Shown: positions 1-9,992 of the stretch, piece by piece | Numbering within the stretch: the stretch's first letter is position 1 | How the letters are laid out: every line of letters starts with the position of its first letter | NCBI RefSeq assembly: GCF_001320245.1 | Contig: NZ_BCBA01000013.1 | Coordinates: 216,408-280,407, forward strand | DNA from: Pseudomonas sp. NBRC 111124 | GTDB taxonomy: Bacteria; Pseudomonadota; Gammaproteobacteria; Pseudomonadales; Pseudomonadaceae | DNA: 64,000 bases | Direction: 5' to 3' | Made by a program: the position numbers and the translations under genes | Notes under the pieces: generated by a model | What the model saw: the letters and a program-made list of their open reading frames with translations, nothing else | Told to the model about the DNA's origin: nothing | Database searches by the model: none

Positions 1-501
1 GAGCCCAAGCGCCTGTACAACGGCCCGTTCGACGGCCACCACGACCGGCCTGTCACCCCCTGGTCGAAACACCCGCAAAGCGCCGTGCCGGACGGCTACT
101 ACACCGTGCCGCTGGACAAGGCAGCCATCACCCGCCCAGGCAACGATGTCACCGTGCTGACCTACGGCACCACGGTCTACGTGGCCCAGGTGGCCGCCGA
201 GGAGACCGGCGTCGACGCCGAAGTCATCGACCTGCGCAGCCTCTGGCCGCTGGACCTGGAGACCATCGTCGCGTCGGTGAAAAAGACCGGCCGCTGCGTG
301 GTCGTGCATGAAGCCACCCGCACCTGCGGCTTCGGCGCCGAACTGGTAGCGCTGGTGCAGGAGCACTGCTTCCACCACCTCGAGGCACCGATCGAGCGCG
401 TCACCGGCTGGGACACCCCCTACCCCCACGCACAGGAATGGGCTTACTTCCCAGGCCCTTCGCGGGTAGGCGCGGCATTGAAACGGGTCATGGAGGTCTG
501 A
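1..501 (+). CDS. bkdA2: Branched-chain 2-oxoacid dehydrogenase E1 beta subunit, 3' part
   Basis: The reading frame is open from base 1, so the gene begins upstream of the window; 166 codons of its 3' end remain. The E1 component decarboxylates the 2-oxoacids of valine, leucine and isoleucine and passes the acyl group to the lipoyl arm of E2. The visible part starts EPKRLYNGPFDGHH and continues through the C-terminal transketolase-like domain (DVTVLTYGTTVYVAQ, VIDLRSLWPLD, VVVHEATRTCGFGAE), which places the beta subunit into the alpha2beta2 heterotetramer. The stop codon TGA directly abuts the ATG of bkdB, so the two are translationally linked. The order bkdA2-bkdB-lpdV is the classical Pseudomonas putida bkd operon. 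BkdR and the promoter lie outside the window. Confidence 0.95.
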   Translation, partial: EPKRLYNGPFDGHHDRPVTPWSKHPQSAVPDGYYTVPLDKAAITRPGNDVTVLTYGTTVYVAQVAAEETGVDAEVIDLRSLWPLDLETIVASVKKTGRCVVVHEATRTCGFGAELVALVQEHCFHHLEAPIERVTGWDTPYPHAQEWAYFPGPSRVGAALKRVMEV

Positions 502-1779
502 ATGGGCACGCACGTCATCAAGATGCCGGACATTGGCGAAGGCATCGCGCAGGTCGAGTTGGTGGAATGGTTCGTCAAGGTCGGCGACGTGATCGCCGAA
601 GACCAGGTAGTGGCCGATGTCATGACCGACAAGGCCACCGTGGAAATCCCTTCGCCGGTCAGCGGCAAGGTGCTGGCCCTGGGTGGCCAGCCAGGTGAAG
701 TAATGGCCGTCGGCAGCGAGCTGATCCGCATCGAAGTGGAAGGCAGCGGCAACCATGTGGATGTGCCGCAGGCCAAACCTGTGGAAGCGCACAGCGCGCC
801 TGTTACGCCTGCTGCACCCAAGCCAGAAGCGAAAGCGCCGCAGCCGGTGGCCTACCAGGCACCCGAGCAACACGTCGAAGCACCGATCGTGCCGCGCCAG
901 CCAGGCGACAAGCCGCTGGCTTCGCCGGCGGTGCGCAAGCGTGCCCTGGATGCCGGCATCGAACTGCGCTACGTGCATGGCAGCGGCCCGGCCGGGCGCA
1001 TCCTGCACGAAGACCTCGACGCCTTCATGAGCAAGCCGCACAGCGCTGCCGGTCAGGCGCCGAGTGGCTATGCCAAGCGCACCGACAGCGAACAGGTGCA
1101 GGTGATCGGCCTGCGCCGCAAGATCGCCCAGCGCATGCAGGACGCCAAACGCCGTGTCGCGCACTTCAGCTACGTGGAGGAAATCGACGTCACCGCCGTC
1201 GAGGCCCTGCGCCAGCAGCTCAATGCCAAGTACGGCAACACGCGTGGCAAGCTGACCCTGCTGCCCTTCCTGGTCCGTGCCCTAGTCGTCGCCCTGCGCG
1301 ACTTCCCACAGATCAACGCCACCTACGACGACGAAGCCCAGGTCATCACCCGCCACGGCGCGGTGCATGTGGGCATCGCCACCCAGGGTGACAACGGCCT
1401 GATGGTGCCGGTGCTGCGCCATGCCGAGGCCGCCAGCCTGTGGGCCAATGCCGGCGAGATTTCGCGCCTGGCCAATGCCGCACGGACCAACAAGGCCAGC
1501 CGTGAAGAACTGAGTGGCTCGACCATTACCCTGACCAGCCTTGGCGCCTTGGGCGGCATCGTCAGCACCCCGGTGGTCAACACCCCGGAAGTGGCGATCG
1601 TCGGCGTCAACCGCATCGTCGAGCGCCCGGTGGTGATCGACGGCCAGATCGTCGTGCGCAAGATGATGAACCTGTCCAGCTCGTTCGACCACCGGGTGGT
1701 CGATGGCATGGATGCCGCGCAGTTCATCCAGGCCGTGCGTGGCCTGCTCGAGCAACCTGCCTGTTTGTTCCTGGAGTGA
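502..1779 (+). CDS. bkdB: Branched-chain 2-oxoacid dehydrogenase E2 (dihydrolipoyl acyltransferase)
   Basis: The 425-residue E2 core of the complex transfers the branched acyl group from lipoamide to CoA. An N-terminal lipoyl domain carries the modified lysine in [10 protein letters not shown] (Lys44). A Pro/Ala-rich linker (about residues 95-135) follows, then a peripheral-subunit-binding domain ([27 protein letters not shown]). The C-terminal catalytic domain ends in the acyltransferase motif [17 protein letters not shown], with catalytic His and Asp in HRVVDG. The ATG follows the bkdA2 stop with no gap, and GGAGG sits just upstream within bkdA2. Length agrees with P. putida BkdB (about 423 residues). 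Confidence 0.97.
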   Translation: MGTHVIKMPDIGEGIAQVELVEWFVKVGDVIAEDQVVADVMTDKATVEIPSPVSGKVLALGGQPGEVMAVGSELIRIEVEGSGNHVDVPQAKPVEAHSAPVTPAAPKPEAKAPQPVAYQAPEQHVEAPIVPRQPGDKPLASPAVRKRALDAGIELRYVHGSGPAGRILHEDLDAFMSKPHSAAGQAPSGYAKRTDSEQVQVIGLRRKIAQRMQDAKRRVAHFSYVEEIDVTAVEALRQQLNAKYGNTRGKLTLLPFLVRALVVALRDFPQINATYDDEAQVITRHGAVHVGIATQGDNGLMVPVLRHAEAASLWANAGEISRLANAARTNKASREELSGSTITLTSLGALGGIVSTPVVNTPEVAIVGVNRIVERPVVIDGQIVVRKMMNLSSSFDHRVVDGMDAAQFIQAVRGLLEQPACLFLE

Positions 1780-1781
1780 GC

Positions 1782-3161
<1,380 letters not shown>

Positions 3162-3168
3162 CACTGAA

Positions 3169-3221
3169 GCGGCCAAGGCCGAGTTTGGCCCGCTGCGCCC
3201 TTGGCGCCGCGGGTCTTTTTT
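3169..3221 (+). terminator. Probable rho-independent terminator after lpdV
   Basis: GCGGCCAAGG (3169-3178) pairs with CCTTGGCGCCGC (3199-3210), leaving a small bulge. A T-rich run at 3214-3221 follows. It lies eight bases after the lpdV stop, where the bkd operon should end. Confidence 0.6.
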
Positions 3222-3243
3222 CATCCAGCCACTGCACGAACGC

Positions 3244-3330
3244 TGTGGGAGCGGGCTTGCCCGCGAACACCGGCGCAGCCGGTGCCATCCATCGCGGTGC
3301 CTGCTTCGCGGGCACGCCCGCTCCCACAGG
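3244..3330. repeat. REP element pair (P. putida type)
   Basis: TGTGGGAGCGGGCTTGCCCG begins at 3244. Its inverse, ending GCCCGCTCCCACAGG, closes at 3330, with a small GC hairpin (ACCGGCGCAGCCGGT) between. This matches the short extragenic palindromes scattered through P. putida genomes, known from the family. It lies between convergent genes, a usual place for REPs. Confidence 0.85.
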
Positions 3331-3351
3331 GATTGCCACATTGACGGCGAT

Positions 3352-4350
3352 TCACTCGCAAATCGTGTTCTTGCCCGCATCCTTGGCCCGGTACAAGGCC
3401 TTGTCGGCCCGGGCCAACAGCTCTTCCTGGCCTTCCCCTTGCTGCCACTGCACCACGCCATAACTCAGGGTCAGCCGGCATTCACCCACCGGTTCAAGCC
3501 GCTCCATCACCCGACGCAACTGCGCCGCAAGGTCGAGCGCCTCGCCCAGGGTCGTCTGCGGCAGCACCATGACGAATTCATCGCCGCCCCAGCGCGCCAG
3601 CAGGTCGAGTTCGCGCAGGCTGATGCTCAGGTTCTCGACGACGCGGATCAACGCGGCATCGCCACGGGCGTGGCCATAGCGATCATTGATCGGCTTGAAA
3701 TCGTCCAAGTCCATGGCGATCAATGCCAGCGGCTGGCGGAACCGCTTGGCCCGCTCGCACTCCTGCTGCAAGGTCTTCTCCAGCCGGTAGCGATTGGCAA
3801 TGCGCGTCAGCGCGTCGCGCTCGGCCAGGATGCGGTTTTCGTCGAGCTGGCGCTGCAGCTGCTGGTTGACCCACGACAGCTCGCGGGTGCGCTCGGCCAC
3901 CTGGGCTTCCAGCGAGTGGTTCTTCTGCTCCAGCTGCGCCACAAGGCGCTTGCCTGCATCGATATTGCGGTGCGCGCCGAGCATGCGGGCTACCGAGCCA
4001 TCCTCGTTGCGCGCGATGATATGGGCACTGTCCTCGATCCACAGGTAGCTGCCATCGTGGCAGCGGCAGCGATACTCGATGAGATAGTGTTCGTTGCGCT
4101 GGTTGATGTAGGCCTCGAAATGCGCCATTACCCGTGGGTAGTCCTCGGGGTGTATCACGCTTTCCCAGGTGAGCACGGTGTTGGCCTTGGAGTGGCTTTC
4201 GTAGCCCAGCATGGCGTACCAGCCGGGGTTGCGATAGACGTAGCCGGTATTGGCATTCCAGTCCCAGATGCCATCGCTGATCAACTCGAACAACGTGGCC
4301 AGCTGTTGTTCACTGAAGCCGGCAGGTGCCGGCAGTGCTTCCTGACTCAT
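3352..4350 (-). CDS. PAS-GGDEF diguanylate cyclase
   Basis: A predicted soluble 332-residue sensor that would make cyclic di-GMP from two GTP. The N-terminal third is a PAS_3-type domain (GIWDWNANTGYVYRNPGW, then a PAC-like EYRCRCHDGSYLWIEDSA). A predicted coiled coil (VAQLEQKNHSLEAQVAERT) links it to the GGDEF domain. RWGGDEFVMVLP near residue 254 keeps the active site, and RELD five residues before it is a canonical I-site for product inhibition. I chose the ATG at 4350 (MSQEALPAPAG) because GGGAGAG precedes it; the frame is open further upstream but that stretch does not look like protein. The ligand of the PAS domain is unknown. It is divergent from azlC. Confidence 0.88.
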   Translation of the reverse strand: MSQEALPAPAGFSEQQLATLFELISDGIWDWNANTGYVYRNPGWYAMLGYESHSKANTVLTWESVIHPEDYPRVMAHFEAYINQRNEHYLIEYRCRCHDGSYLWIEDSAHIIARNEDGSVARMLGAHRNIDAGKRLVAQLEQKNHSLEAQVAERTRELSWVNQQLQRQLDENRILAERDALTRIANRYRLEKTLQQECERAKRFRQPLALIAMDLDDFKPINDRYGHARGDAALIRVVENLSISLRELDLLARWGGDEFVMVLPQTTLGEALDLAAQLRRVMERLEPVGECRLTLSYGVVQWQQGEGQEELLARADKALYRAKDAGKNTICE

Positions 4351-4598
4351 GGACGCTCTCCCTGGTGTCCAGCAACTGCGCCCGATGAAGGTGCTGCCGA
4401 CAATGCTTATGTTTGCCGCAAGCGGCAACATGCTGCCGCTGACAGGCAAGCATATGCCTGGCGCTCCACAACCGGAATAGCCCGAACGCCCTATTTCACC
4501 CATGGCCGCCACGCGGGGGTTATTTCGCACATCTGCGTTGTTACCAGGCCCGGCAGGTTTTAACCTGAGCGAGCCTGATGAATGTTCAAGGAACGCAC

Positions 4599-5318
4599 AT
4601 GCACTATAAAAGCGGGATGCACGCATTCACCGAGGGCGTCCGCGCGGTGCTGCCACTGACGACCGGCATGGTGCCGTTCGGTCTGATTACCGGCGTCACC
4701 GCCATCGGTATGGGCATGTCGCCGCTCGACGCGATGGGCATGACCCTGCTGTTCTACTCCGGTTCCGCGCAAATGGTGGTTCTGCAACTGATGCAGAGCG
4801 GCGCGCTGCCGCTGACCATGGTGGTCACCGCCCTGGTGATCAACCTGCGCTTCCTGATGTACAGCGCCGCCCTGGCGCCGCACCTGAGCGACCTGCCGCG
4901 GCGCAAGACCTGGTCGCTGTCCTACCTGCTTTCCGACCAGTCGTTTGCCCTGTGCAGCCTGAAGTTCGGTGTCGACGGCCTCGGCCGATTCGCCTTCCCC
5001 TATTACCTGGGGACCGCCTTGCCGATGTGGTTCGGCTGGAACCTGGCGGTGCTGGCCGGCGTGTACCTGGGTACTGGCATCCCGGAGTCCTGGTCGCTGG
5101 GCTTTGCCATTCCGCTGTCGTTTCTGGCACTGCTGGTACCGGGCATCCGTAACCCGGCAATGCTGGGCGCGGCGGTAGTCGGCGGCGCGCTGGCGGTACT
5201 GGCCCACGACCTGCCTTACAACCTGAGCCTGCTGGTCGCCTCGCTGGGCGGGGTGATCAGCGGGTTGACCATCGAACAACTGCGCAAGGGCGCACACGCG
5301 GCAGCGGAGGCGCCATGA
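4599..5318 (+). CDS. azlC: AzlC family branched-chain amino acid exporter, large subunit
   Basis: Membrane protein of about 239 residues with several hydrophobic segments (LPLTTGMVPFGLITGV, MVVTALVINLRFLMYSAA, AIPLSFLALLVPGI). It matches the AzlC/YgaZ family, which exports branched-chain amino acids together with the small AzlD/YgaH partner. The ATG at 4599 has AAGGA at good spacing; an alternative ATG at 4578 has only a weak site. It overlaps azlD by four bases (ATGA), so the two are translationally coupled. Proximity to the bkd operon is suggestive but there is no sequence evidence of co-regulation. Confidence 0.88.
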   Translation: MHYKSGMHAFTEGVRAVLPLTTGMVPFGLITGVTAIGMGMSPLDAMGMTLLFYSGSAQMVVLQLMQSGALPLTMVVTALVINLRFLMYSAALAPHLSDLPRRKTWSLSYLLSDQSFALCSLKFGVDGLGRFAFPYYLGTALPMWFGWNLAVLAGVYLGTGIPESWSLGFAIPLSFLALLVPGIRNPAMLGAAVVGGALAVLAHDLPYNLSLLVASLGGVISGLTIEQLRKGAHAAAEAP

Positions 5319-5641
5319 TCGACTTGAACCCCTGGATCACTTTCGCTTTGATTGGTCTGGGCACCTTTGCCATACGGCTGTCGTTCATCGAGTTTTACGG
5401 CGCGTTGCGCATTCCGCCGACACTGCGCCGTGCGCTGGTGTATGTACCGGCCAGCGTGTTGGCGGCGCTGGTGCTGCCGGCTGTGGTATTCAAGGCGGGC
5501 CAGCCTGGGATCGACTGGGGTAATCCGCAGATACCGGCCGCGATCATCGCCGGGCTGGTTGCCTGGCGCACGCGCAGCACGCTGCTGACCCTGGCGGTCG
5601 GCATGGGCGTGTTATGGGCACTGCAACACTGGGGCTTCTAG
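5315..5641 (+). CDS. azlD: AzlD family branched-chain amino acid exporter, small subunit
   Basis: A 108-residue hydrophobic protein with about three membrane spans (ALIGLGTFAIRLSFIEFYGA, VPASVLAALVLPAVVFKA, AVGMGVLWALQHW). Size and pattern fit AzlD/YgaH, the partner of AzlC. It starts inside the azlC stop region (ATGA). Its stop codon lies in the palindrome CTAG at 5638-5641, which also provides the stop of the convergent GGDEF gene. Confidence 0.87.
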   Translation: MIDLNPWITFALIGLGTFAIRLSFIEFYGALRIPPTLRRALVYVPASVLAALVLPAVVFKAGQPGIDWGNPQIPAAIIAGLVAWRTRSTLLTLAVGMGVLWALQHWGF

Positions 5642-7479
5642 CGGTCGGGCACCATACTGAAGCGGTTACGGCCACCCCGCTTGGCCTCGTACATGGCCCT
5701 GTCGGCCAGCGCCAGGGCATCTTCGCCAGTTTGCGGGTGATGCCCGGAATGGTTGAGGTAGACGCCGATACTGGCGCCAACGGCCACCTCAACGCCTTCC
5801 ACCGCGATCGGAGCCGACAGCACGTCGCAAAGCTTGCTCGCGATCTCTCGCGCCGACGCCTGGTTGGTCACGGCCTGGGCGATGACCACGAACTCGTCAC
5901 CGGCCAGCCTGGCCACCGTATCATCGGCGCGCATGGTAGCTAGCATGCGCCCCGCGGCAGCCTGCAGCACAGCATCGCCCGCTTCGTGGCCATGCTGGTC
6001 GTTGACTTGCTTGAAACCATCCAAATCGATGAAGAACAAGGCAAACGCTGCTCGCTGTTTCAAGGCGAAGTCCAGCTCGTCGTGCAACGCCGCGCGGTTG
6101 GGCAGCCCAGTCAGCGGGTCGAGCGTGGCCTGGTCGAGCAGGGTCTTTTCCTTGCGCTTGCGTTCGGTCACGTCCAGCGACATGACGAAAAAGCCCTCGA
6201 CCTTGCCGTTGCGGATATCGGGCACATAGGACGCGTGCCAGATCCGGGGGTCGTCGAGGCTGTAACGCACGTTGTCAGCTTCCACCCGCTCCCCGGCCAA
6301 GGCCTTCTGAAAGTAAGGCTCCAGCTGCTGGTAGACGTCTGCCGGCAGCACATCCTGCACCTTGCGGCCTTTGAGCTGGGTGGGCTCGACGCCGAAAATC
6401 TGCCGGTACACGGCATTGTTGAAGCGGTATTCGAGGTGGGTGCCGATGTGCGCGATCAGCACCGGGAGATTGTCGGCGATGGCCTGCAGGGTTTCCTGGC
6501 TGCGGGCCAGCTCTTCGGTGCGCTGCGCCACTTGCTGCTCCAGGGTCGCCTGGTAGCGCCGCAGTTGCTGCTGGCGGCGCTTGCGCTCGCTGATATCACG
6601 TACGAACACCACCATCTGCTCGGTGACGCCACGCTCATTGCGCAGCGCTGACACACTCAGCTCACTCCACAGGGCAGCGTTGTCGCGGCTGATCAGCCGC
6701 ACCTCGATAAGCAGCGAATCTTGCTCGCCGGCAACGATCTGCTGCCAAGGGCCGTCCAGCTGGGCCAGATCCTGCGGGTCGATCAGTTCCGCCAAGCGGG
6801 TCAGCACCAGCAATTCCTTGGCCTTGCCCAGCAACTGGCAGAATTCCCGATTGGGCTCGAGGATGCGACCGTCAAGGCCCACCAGCGCCTTGCTCGTCGG
6901 GCTGTTGTCGAACACCCGGTGAAAACGCGCCTCGGAAGACACCAGGGCGCCCTGCTCCGCCTGCTGCACCGCGCTGCCCGAGTCGATGGCCAGGCTGCGG
7001 TGCAGCATCTCGCGCTCGACGATCCGCGCCAGGTCGCGCAGGTGCGCCAGTTCGGTTTCCGACACCTGGCGGGGCCGGGTGTCCAGCACACAGAGCGTGC
7101 CCACGGTCAGCTCGCCGGCAAAGCGCAGCGGCACACCGGCGTAGAAGCGGATGCCTGGCCCCCCGGTCACCAGCGGGTTGTTTTCGAAACGCGGATCGGC
7201 GGCGGCATCCGGGATCACCAGGACATCTTCGGCATGCAGAGCATGGGCACAGAACGCCACATCGCGCGTGGTCTCGGCAACATCGATGCCTTGGCGCGAC
7301 TTGAACCACTGGCGGTTCATGTCGATCAGCGACACCAGGGCCATGGGCACCGCGAGCAACACACTGGCCAACCGGGTGATGCGATCGAAGGTTTCCTCGG
7401 CCGGGGTATCCAGGATGTTCAAGCTTTCCAGGAAACACAGGCGGGCTGCCTCGTTGAGAGGTGACGGGGCAATTTGCAT
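5638..7479 (-). CDS. GAF-PAS-PAS-GGDEF signalling protein
   Basis: About 613 residues. An N-terminal GAF domain (residues about 20-165, including AFCAHALHAEDVLVIPDAAA) is followed by two PAS domains with PAC tails, a coiled coil (LEQQVAQRTEELARSQETL), and a C-terminal GGDEF domain (DPLTGLPNRAALHDELDFAL). The catalytic signature reads AGDEF instead of GGDEF near residue 525; this single change is known in active cyclases. RADD lies five residues before it and would serve as the I-site. No EAL domain and no membrane segment are seen. I took the ATG at 7479 (MQIAPSPLNEAARL), the usual family start; longer in-frame starts exist. The ligand is unknown. Confidence 0.85.
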   Translation of the reverse strand: MQIAPSPLNEAARLCFLESLNILDTPAEETFDRITRLASVLLAVPMALVSLIDMNRQWFKSRQGIDVAETTRDVAFCAHALHAEDVLVIPDAAADPRFENNPLVTGGPGIRFYAGVPLRFAGELTVGTLCVLDTRPRQVSETELAHLRDLARIVEREMLHRSLAIDSGSAVQQAEQGALVSSEARFHRVFDNSPTSKALVGLDGRILEPNREFCQLLGKAKELLVLTRLAELIDPQDLAQLDGPWQQIVAGEQDSLLIEVRLISRDNAALWSELSVSALRNERGVTEQMVVFVRDISERKRRQQQLRRYQATLEQQVAQRTEELARSQETLQAIADNLPVLIAHIGTHLEYRFNNAVYRQIFGVEPTQLKGRKVQDVLPADVYQQLEPYFQKALAGERVEADNVRYSLDDPRIWHASYVPDIRNGKVEGFFVMSLDVTERKRKEKTLLDQATLDPLTGLPNRAALHDELDFALKQRAAFALFFIDLDGFKQVNDQHGHEAGDAVLQAAAGRMLATMRADDTVARLAGDEFVVIAQAVTNQASAREIASKLCDVLSAPIAVEGVEVAVGASIGVYLNHSGHHPQTGEDALALADRAMYEAKRGGRNRFSMVPDR

Positions 7480-7575
7480 GATATTTCGCTCGATAAAATC
7501 CTGACCCGCAAACGATAGCGCCGCAGCGCTCAAGCGCAAGCCTTTCATCTCTCTTCTATCAAAGCGTTCAAGCCG

Positions 7576-7581
7576 TATAAT
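7576..7581 (+). promoter_or_regulatory. Candidate -10 box upstream of the endonuclease gene
   Basis: A perfect TATAAT lies 31 bases before the ATG at 7613, in an otherwise gene-free gap between divergent genes. I see no good -35 hexamer 16-18 bases upstream, so this is only a candidate. Confidence 0.35.
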
Positions 7582-7612
7582 CGCGTTTTTTTGTAAGCCT
7601 AAGACGTATTTC

Positions 7613-8569
7613 ATGAAGAAACTGCTTTGCGCCGTCGCCCTCGCTTTCGCCGCCATCCCCGCCGCCTTCGCCACCCCGCCCGCCACCTTCACCGAAGCCA
7701 AGGTGGTTGCCAAACAGAAGATCTACCTCGACCAGGGCAACAGCGCGATGGGCGAGCTGTACTGTGGCTGCAAGTGGACTTGGGTCGGCAAGTCCGGCGG
7801 CCGGGTCGACCTCAAGTCCTGTGGTTATGAAACCCGCAAGCTGCAGACCCGCGCCGAGCGTACCGAGTGGGAGCATATCGTCCCGGCCTGGACCTTCGGC
7901 CACCAGCGCCAGTGCTGGCAGAACGGCGGGCGCGAGCAGTGTGTGGACAGCGACCCGACCTTCCGTTCGATGGAAGCCGACCTGTTCAACCTCTACCCGT
8001 CCGTGGGCGAAGTGAACGGTGACCGCAGCAATTTCAATTACGGCATGGTTTCCGGCGTTGCGCCGCAGTACGGTCAGTGCACAACCAAGATCGACTTCCA
8101 GCAGAAAACCGCCGAACCGCGCGACGAGGTGAAGGGGCTGGTGGCGCGCACCACGTTCTACATGTTTGATCGCTACAAGCTGAGCATGTCGCGCCAGCAG
8201 CAGCAGGTGCTGATGGCCTGGGACAAGCAGCACCCAGTGACGACCTGGGAGAAGCAGCGTGACCAGCGGATTGCCGCGATCATGGGGCACAACAACCCGT
8301 TCGTGACCGGTGAGCGCAAGTGGGCGCTGGGGTATACGCCGCAGGGTGCTGCCGTGGTGCCGGCTACCGCGGTAAAAGCGGCGGCCAAGCCGACCCTGGC
8401 CAGTACCGCAGCAAGCGGTGCGGTGGTCGGTAACCGCAACAGCCATGTGTATCACCTGGGCAGCGGCTGCCCGGGGTACAGCCAGGTTTCGCAGAAGAAC
8501 CAAGTGGCGTTTGGCAGTGAGGCCGAGGCGCAGGCGGCGGGGTATCGCAAGGCGGGGAATTGCAAGTAA
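7613..8569 (+). CDS. Secreted endonuclease I family nuclease with C-terminal Cys-containing domain
   Basis: A 318-residue protein with a clear signal peptide (MKKLLCAVALAFAAIPAAFA). It resembles endonuclease I (EndA/Dns), a periplasmic or secreted non-specific DNase. The beta-beta-alpha-metal core is seen in RTEWEHIVPAW (around residues 83-95) and in GDRSNFNYGMVSG. Several cysteine pairs fit a disulfide-bonded exported enzyme. Beyond about residue 265, a short linker leads to an extra domain (VYHLGSGCPGYSQVSQ, ending AGYRKAGNCK) that resembles the small Ada-type metal-binding fold. Nutrient DNA scavenging or DNA clearing is plausible but not shown here. Confidence 0.85.
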   Translation: MKKLLCAVALAFAAIPAAFATPPATFTEAKVVAKQKIYLDQGNSAMGELYCGCKWTWVGKSGGRVDLKSCGYETRKLQTRAERTEWEHIVPAWTFGHQRQCWQNGGREQCVDSDPTFRSMEADLFNLYPSVGEVNGDRSNFNYGMVSGVAPQYGQCTTKIDFQQKTAEPRDEVKGLVARTTFYMFDRYKLSMSRQQQQVLMAWDKQHPVTTWEKQRDQRIAAIMGHNNPFVTGERKWALGYTPQGAAVVPATAVKAAAKPTLASTAASGAVVGNRNSHVYHLGSGCPGYSQVSQKNQVAFGSEAEAQAAGYRKAGNCK

Positions 8570-8717
8570 CAGAGTGAGGGTTGTGTGAGGGCTGGCAAGT
8601 GTTCGCCTTCACATCTTTTGCGCCTGTAAGCCATCACACCTCCCTCCCGCCAAACAAACCGAAGAAACCGGTCTAGTCTCAGCTGTCGGAACCCATCACA
8701 AGGATCAACCGACAGCC

Positions 8718-9485
8718 ATGACTCAGCAAAAGCTTGGAAGGATTCTGGTCACCAATGACGACGGCATCGACGCCCCCGGGCTGAAAGTCCTGGAGCAGGT
8801 AGCCGCACAACTGGCCGATGAGGTGTGGGTGGTTGCCCCGCGTGCAGACCAGAGCGGCACCTCGCACTCGCTCAGCTTGCATGCACCGCTGCGGGTAAGC
8901 GAGCACGGTGAAAGACGCTTCGCAGTCTCCGGTACGCCCGGTGATTGCGTGGTGATGGCTGTCCAGCATCTGCTCAAGGATGCCCGGCCAGACCTCATCC
9001 TCTCCGGGGTCAACCGCGGCGCGAATCTGGGCATGGAAACGGTGTTCTCCGGCACGGTCGGCGCGGCCATGACCGGCATGCTGCTGGGCATCCGCTCGAT
9101 TGCCCTGAGCCAAGCCTACAGTGACCGGGCGAACGTGCCCTGGGACAACGCGCTGACCCATGCGCCCAAGGTGCTTCAGGCACTGCTGAACCAGGATTGG
9201 CCGTGCGATGCCTGCCTGAATGTGAATTTCCCCAACTGCGACCCGCAGGCCACGCTGGCGCTGAAGGTGACGCGGCAAGGCGCCGGGCCGCTGAACAGCA
9301 TGTCCGTGCGCAAGGAGGTTGATCCTCGCGGGTTCGATTACCACTGGATCAGGCTGAACAATGCGAGGGAGGTCGATCAGCCTGGTACGGAAATGGCTGA
9401 GCTGGCGGCAGGTCATATCACGGTTACACCGCTGCAGTTCGAAAGGACACATATGGCGGCGTTTAATGATGCGGTGTTGAAGTGA
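8718..9485 (+). CDS. surE: SurE-type 5'/3'-nucleotidase
   Basis: A 255-residue SurE-family phosphatase that dephosphorylates nucleoside monophosphates. Metal-binding Asp14-Asp15 lie in ILVTNDDGIDAPG. The conserved SGTSHS, SGTPGDCV and SGVNRGANLG segments follow, and FSGTVGAAMTG is typical. Pseudomonas usually has the main surE next to pcm, nlpD and rpoS. Here it stands alone between an endonuclease and an Rhs island, so it is probably a paralogue. The Shine-Dalgarno signal is weak (AAGGAT is rather far upstream). Confidence 0.85.
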   Translation: MTQQKLGRILVTNDDGIDAPGLKVLEQVAAQLADEVWVVAPRADQSGTSHSLSLHAPLRVSEHGERRFAVSGTPGDCVVMAVQHLLKDARPDLILSGVNRGANLGMETVFSGTVGAAMTGMLLGIRSIALSQAYSDRANVPWDNALTHAPKVLQALLNQDWPCDACLNVNFPNCDPQATLALKVTRQGAGPLNSMSVRKEVDPRGFDYHWIRLNNAREVDQPGTEMAELAAGHITVTPLQFERTHMAAFNDAVLK

Positions 9486-9509
9486 TGCTGTTTGAGATTG
9501 GGTAGGCTA

Positions 9510-9526
9510 ACAGGTGCTGCACCTGT
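9510..9526. repeat. Perfect short inverted repeat downstream of surE
   Basis: ACAGGTGC-T-GCACCTGT is a perfect 8-bp inverted repeat around one base. There is no T-run, so it is not an obvious terminator. It could be an operator or a weak hairpin at the end of surE. Confidence 0.4.
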
Positions 9527-9613
9527 CATGGCGAACACATGGTGGCCCTGACGCTATCCTTCGCCCTACCCCTTCAAGCCCCACCTGTAAGACATTTCCG
9601 AACCTGAAACCAA

Positions 9614-9808
9614 ATGCTTCAAGAACAGCATGCTTGGGAATTATCCTACACGGAGCTCGTGCGCGGGGTCATCGAAGCCATCGACGAACACTGCCGTGCC
9701 CACGCCGGTGAACCCGGCCTGAACATGCTCGGCAACGCCATGCATGCCAGCGAGATTTTGCCCACCCAACGCAAAACAAAAAATATCTCCAACCTGAATT
9801 TTCTTTAA
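9614..9808 (+). CDS. Small hypothetical protein, probably truncated
   Basis: The 64-codon ORF begins MLQEQHAWELSYTELVRG. The first 50 residues look protein-like and GC-rich, in keeping with the core genome. From about base 9770 the DNA turns AT-rich and the last residues (QRKTKNISNLNFL) look like read-through into foreign DNA. I do not recognise a family. It may be the 5' remnant of a gene cut at the edge of the Rhs/immunity island, or spurious. Confidence 0.35.
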   Translation: MLQEQHAWELSYTELVRGVIEAIDEHCRAHAGEPGLNMLGNAMHASEILPTQRKTKNISNLNFL

Positions 9809-9833
9809 GCTTGTTTTGATTTTTTCGCCCCAA

Positions 9834-9992
9834 TCATAAAACCTGGTCGATTTCATCCATAAACTCATATAACCACAGCAGCTTTCTTATTGAAATTGCT
9901 TTCGAAACTAGCTTGGCGCGCAGCAGCCCCTCGTTAACCCCGAACCGCTTGCCGTCATTAGTTGATTTAATGACCCATTCAACCTTTTGCAT
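9834..9992 (-). CDS. Small hypothetical protein coupled to the Imm50-like gene
   Basis: A 52-residue ORF starting MQKVEWVIKSTNDGKRFGVN and ending FMDEIDQVL. Its ATG lies inside the end of the Imm50-like gene (14-base overlap), which suggests coupled translation. The AT-rich codon use matches that gene and differs from the core genome. The second half is Lys/Leu-rich and probably helical. Function unknown; it may be part of the immunity cassette or the stump of a longer gene. There is no strong ribosome binding site of its own. Confidence 0.45.
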   Translation of the reverse strand: MQKVEWVIKSTNDGKRFGVNEGLLRAKLVSKAISIRKLLWLYEFMDEIDQVL

